Shown here: positions 21,757 through 24,435 of the stretch, one piece after another
Layout of the letters: each line of letters opens with the position of its first letter
Position numbering within the stretch: position 1 is the stretch's first letter
DNA from: RGIG5612 sp963599255
GTDB lineage: Bacteria > Bacillota > Clostridia > Lachnospirales > Lachnospiraceae
Assembly: GCA_963599255.1 (NCBI GenBank)
Contig: CAVBWS010000030.1
Coordinates: forward strand, 1 to 24,435
DNA length: 24,435 nucleotides
Reading direction: 5' to 3'
Notes under the pieces: generated by a model
What the model saw: only the letters and a program-made list of their open reading frames with translations
Databases searched by the model: none
Told to the model about the DNA's origin: nothing
Translations under genes and position numbers: made by a program

Positions 21757-23679
21757 ATGAAAATAGACGAAAATGAACGGATAACAATATGGTTAGCTGG
21801 TAATACAGGATTACGGAATCCGATGAGAATTCAGGAGGGTTTTAGAGCATTTGCTAAGTCATCATTTGTGGGAAATTTGCACGAAAAAGAAAATGAATTA
21901 GCGTTTATGAAATTCTTGAATGATGAAGGAATTATACAGAACCAGGAGGGTAAAGATTCTTCTGGAAGTCATGCAAGAAAGTGGAGGTTAATGTTTGAAA
22001 GGTATGGCTTTATCTATGGACCAGTGAAAAAACAAAATAATATGGTTCAGGAAGAATATGGCGATATTGATCAAATAACACCTTTTGGCCAAATGTTTCT
22101 TAAAGCTGATACAATCCCAGCAATGCAAGAATGCTTCTTGCGTGCTTTGGGAGTTGAACAATATTTGTTGCCAGATAATACGGCTCATTATTCATGCTTT
22201 AGATGGATTTTAGCTATTATGCTTGAACTCGAGAAAAGAACAGGTTCTTCAGAATTAGCACGTATTGAGTTTGCTTTGTGGGGACATACGACTAATCCAA
22301 GTTATGATTTATCCGATGTGGTAGATCATATATTAGATTTAAGAAGACGAAGAAAGGTAGCACCAGCAAAAAGGAAGTTTGATAGACTAGAAAAAGAAGC
22401 GAGAGGACAACACTACGATAAGAAGTGTGATAATTTCCTGGATTATTGCGACATGAACATGCGTTATTTACGTATTTCTGGTGTATTACAAAGAAAGGGC
22501 CGTGGTTTAATTATTAATCCATCAAAACATGCTATAGCCGTGGCGATGGCTAAGTCAACGGCAAGTTCAACACCAATAAAAGAAGAGTTTTATGCATTAA
22601 CAAGAGGCGCAGAACTTCCAACTGATAATGTAGAAATCGCAAAAGTCGTTCTGGATGACCTGAAGAAACTGATGAGGGAGAGAAATATTTTATTTGATAT
22701 TACTGATTTACCACTCACAACTGCGGTAGAAATAAATATAGCAAGACAACGCCTAGAAGACATATTAAGCAAGACCGATGAATTAAATTATGCAACGGAT
22801 CAGAAGAACAAGTGGAGAGAGATTTCCGACTACATGACATTGTTAATTAATGGTGGTGGAAAAAAAGAGTATGATGACGAGAACGTTATCGAAGTTCCGA
22901 AAGATGAAGCACCAGCTTACCTTGAATGGGTGCTGTGGAGAGCCGCTTTAGCAATTAATCATTTGGTAAATAAACCTTACGAAATTAGAGGATTTCGTTT
23001 AGATTCGGATTTTTTTCCTGTTTCTGCGGCTGGTGGAGGAAAAGGCGATCTCTATTGTGAATTTGAAAAATTCATGATACTTACAGAAGTTACGATGTCA
23101 ACTTCATCTAGACAAGAAGCAATGGAGGGAGAACCTGTAAGAAGACATGTATCTGATGCTGTACAAAAATATGATAAGCCAGTATATGGAATGTTTATTG
23201 CGGCTAGAATAGATACCAATACAGCAGAAACATTTAGACATGGCGTGTGGTATACAAAAGATAATAAGCAACAACGATTGAATATTGTTCCATTGACATT
23301 AGCGCAATTTCAGAAATATTTTGAGTGGATGTTTATTACTAATCAGGCATCTCCAGAACAACTTGTTGAGCTCTTAGATGATTGTACAAGAAGGAGGGAT
23401 CAAGTTGACGCTCTGGTTTGGCAACAGTATATTTTAAATAGGGTTCTTACATATGCTGAAAAAATAACTGAGAAAAGTATGGTAGTAAAAAATAAATTTC
23501 CACATGGAATATTTTTTGGAACCAAAATCTATGACACTGTAAAAGAACAAATAGGTTGCGTCGTTGGACGGAGTGGGAGTGATGAGTATATTTTTGTTGC
23601 ATTTGAGGGTGAAATTGAACCATGCATCATAACAGTAGAACCAGAAGAATTTGAAAAAGGCTATTTTAAAATCACTTAA
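21757..23679 (+). CDS. AlwI-family type IIS restriction endonuclease
   Basis: The 640-residue protein resembles the AlwI restriction endonuclease family (type IIS; the prototype recognises GGATC and cuts outside it). A likely PD-(D/E)xK-type core lies at about 420-450: GGGKGDLYCEF with D431, then ILTEVTM with E444, where the usual Lys is Thr. The N-terminal IWLAGNTGLRNPMRIQEGF and the HTH-like middle part would bind DNA. GAGGTGA just upstream supports ATG 21757. Being coupled to a double Dam-like methyltransferase is what an asymmetric GATC-containing site predicts. The exact recognition sequence is an inference. Confidence 0.82.
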   Translation: MKIDENERITIWLAGNTGLRNPMRIQEGFRAFAKSSFVGNLHEKENELAFMKFLNDEGIIQNQEGKDSSGSHARKWRLMFERYGFIYGPVKKQNNMVQEEYGDIDQITPFGQMFLKADTIPAMQECFLRALGVEQYLLPDNTAHYSCFRWILAIMLELEKRTGSSELARIEFALWGHTTNPSYDLSDVVDHILDLRRRRKVAPAKRKFDRLEKEARGQHYDKKCDNFLDYCDMNMRYLRISGVLQRKGRGLIINPSKHAIAVAMAKSTASSTPIKEEFYALTRGAELPTDNVEIAKVVLDDLKKLMRERNILFDITDLPLTTAVEINIARQRLEDILSKTDELNYATDQKNKWREISDYMTLLINGGGKKEYDDENVIEVPKDEAPAYLEWVLWRAALAINHLVNKPYEIRGFRLDSDFFPVSAAGGGKGDLYCEFEKFMILTEVTMSTSSRQEAMEGEPVRRHVSDAVQKYDKPVYGMFIAARIDTNTAETFRHGVWYTKDNKQQRLNIVPLTLAQFQKYFEWMFITNQASPEQLVELLDDCTRRRDQVDALVWQQYILNRVLTYAEKITEKSMVVKNKFPHGIFFGTKIYDTVKEQIGCVVGRSGSDEYIFVAFEGEIEPCIITVEPEEFEKGYFKIT

Positions 23680-23690
23680 ACTTAATATGA

Positions 23691-23732
23691 CGACCAGCTC
23701 AAAGGTGATAAACCATAATCTGTAGCTGGTCG
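23691..23732 (+). terminator. Terminator-like hairpin after the endonuclease gene
   Basis: CGACCAGCT (23691-23699) and AGCTGGTCG (23724-23732) pair perfectly around a 24-base loop. TTCTGTTTT follows. It separates the rightward restriction-modification operon from the leftward gene beyond. Confidence 0.6.
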
Positions 23733-23896
23733 CTTCTGTTTTGTCTCTCATTTGCAAGGAATGATGTGAGACGGATAGGCAGACGTAAGAGATCATCTGA
23801 TGAGTTACACCTCTGCATATTTGAATATTGTGGGGTCTACCAGAAATTTTTAAGTATACGATTAGTATTGAAAAACTTAAACAGAGCCTGAGGAGT

Positions 23897-24435
23897 TTAG
23901 GAGGTGTTTTTATCAGAAGGAGCGATATATCCCGTGCTCCAGGTATCGATATACCAATAACCACGTTTTCTGTCACAGATAAACTGTACCCTGAAAAGAA
24001 CATTGCTAGGATCTTCTGCAACATCCATGAAGCTGTCGGCTGGCCGATAGAAAAATCTGAATTCGTTGGACAGATCATGGGAACCAAGATCCTTATTTAC
24101 AGCCTCCTGAACGATATCAAATGTCAGACCTGCTTCTAACGGCGTCTGAAATGATGTCTTCCAAACAGTGCTTGTATGGACTATATCATAATTATCCTTG
24201 AACTGTTCAGTAACTTGTCTGCAGGATTCAACTACATAGCCATGAGCAGTCTTCTTGTTTGGAATACCTCTGTCAGCATTTGCATGTTCTTTTAGTCTCT
24301 TGTACATATAATCTCTTTGTCGATCTAATTCCTCGTTTCTGATCTTTAATTCCTCGTTACTTTCTGAAAGCTCGATGTTAGTCTGATTTAACTGTTCATT
24401 TTCTGCTTTAAGAACCTGCAGCTGTTTGTTAAATT
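23897..24435 (-). CDS. Coiled-coil protein of unknown function (partial)
   Basis: The frame is open to the right edge, so the start is outside; the last 179 codons are visible. The part at 24300-24435 reads as a regular heptad coiled coil (LQVLKAENEQLNQTNIELSE, then EELKIRNEELDRQRDY). After KEHANADRGI a compact domain follows with RFFYRPADSF, FRVQFICDRK and YWYIDTW. An internal ATG at 24307 is not a credible start because it lies inside the coil. No family was recognised. It faces the restriction-modification operon and ends 160 bases beyond the hairpin at 23691-23732. Confidence 0.65.
   Translation of the reverse strand, partial: FNKQLQVLKAENEQLNQTNIELSESNEELKIRNEELDRQRDYMYKRLKEHANADRGIPNKKTAHGYVVESCRQVTEQFKDNYDIVHTSTVWKTSFQTPLEAGLTFDIVQEAVNKDLGSHDLSNEFRFFYRPADSFMDVAEDPSNVLFRVQFICDRKRGYWYIDTWSTGYIAPSDKNTS

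Larger units (their letters stand above)
15631..24435. mobile_element. Serine-recombinase integrative element carrying a restriction-modification system (right end not seen)
   Basis: Starts where tadA is broken and runs past the window edge, at least 8.8 kb. It contains a large serine recombinase at the junction, a coupled resolvase-like protein, tiny genes, XRE regulators, a type IIS restriction-modification pair and a coiled-coil protein. A+T content in the non-coding parts (17944-18741) is visibly higher than in the aro region. No conjugation or phage structural genes are visible in this part, so the element class is undetermined. Confidence 0.75.

Noticed and set aside
23434..24087. 217-codon minus-strand ORF spanning the end of the endonuclease gene
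   Set aside because: Crosses the endonuclease end and the hairpin and overlaps the coiled-coil gene in another frame; the other two frames are much more protein-like.
1..24435. CRISPR arrays, tRNA or rRNA genes, T-box leaders
   Set aside because: No regularly spaced repeats, no cloverleaf with CCA-type acceptor, and no T-box motif was found upstream of the aro genes on reading.

Overview
The window looks like chromosomal DNA of a low-to-moderate GC Gram-positive anaerobe, most likely a Lachnospiraceae-type clostridium. The basis is strong AAGGAG/GGAGG ribosome binding sites, several TTG starts, a two-subunit class I fumarase, a Tad/Flp pilus locus, and a large serine recombinase element of the kind common in that family. 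The genus cannot be fixed from sequence alone.

Left part (1-5495). A cassette of two paralogous XRE-HTH/membrane regulators, a lipoprotein and a probably 5'-truncated Tyr-rich exported-type protein lies between two diverged inverted copies (71-158 and 2867-2954) of one promoter region. The right copy drives a fumarase alpha subunit gene. The left copy drives a leftward gene of which only MEKKITLP is visible, which resembles a fumarase beta subunit start. An NTF2/SnoaL-like protein and a DegV protein follow.

Middle part (5496-13655). This is an aromatic amino acid operon: aroF, aroB, aroA, aroC, pheA, an aroE-aroK fusion, and aroQ. It covers all seven shikimate steps plus chorismate mutase/prephenate dehydratase, giving phenylpyruvate. 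A textbook-like attenuator stands in front of aroF: promoter, a 17-residue leader peptide with 6 Phe and 2 Tyr, an antiterminator and a terminator. Leader-peptide attenuation is unexpected in a clostridium, where T-boxes are the usual solution. A structured repeat with compensatory base changes occurs twice, directly upstream of degV and of aroA. A second, unrelated structured stretch lies between aroC and pheA.

Right part (13656-24435). A tadZ/cpaE-like gene is followed by a tadA/cpaF ATPase gene cut off after its MNTGH motif by a mobile element. At the junction lies a large serine recombinase whose last codons lie in tadA DNA. It is translationally coupled to a protein made of two degenerate, apparently catalytically dead resolvase-like domains, with two tiny genes upstream. 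The cargo is an XRE regulator with a probable frameshift near its C-terminus, a pair of operator-like palindromes, a small HTH regulator, a fused double adenine methyltransferase, and an AlwI-family endonuclease (a type IIS restriction-modification system). A coiled-coil protein runs off the right edge. The far end of the element is not seen.
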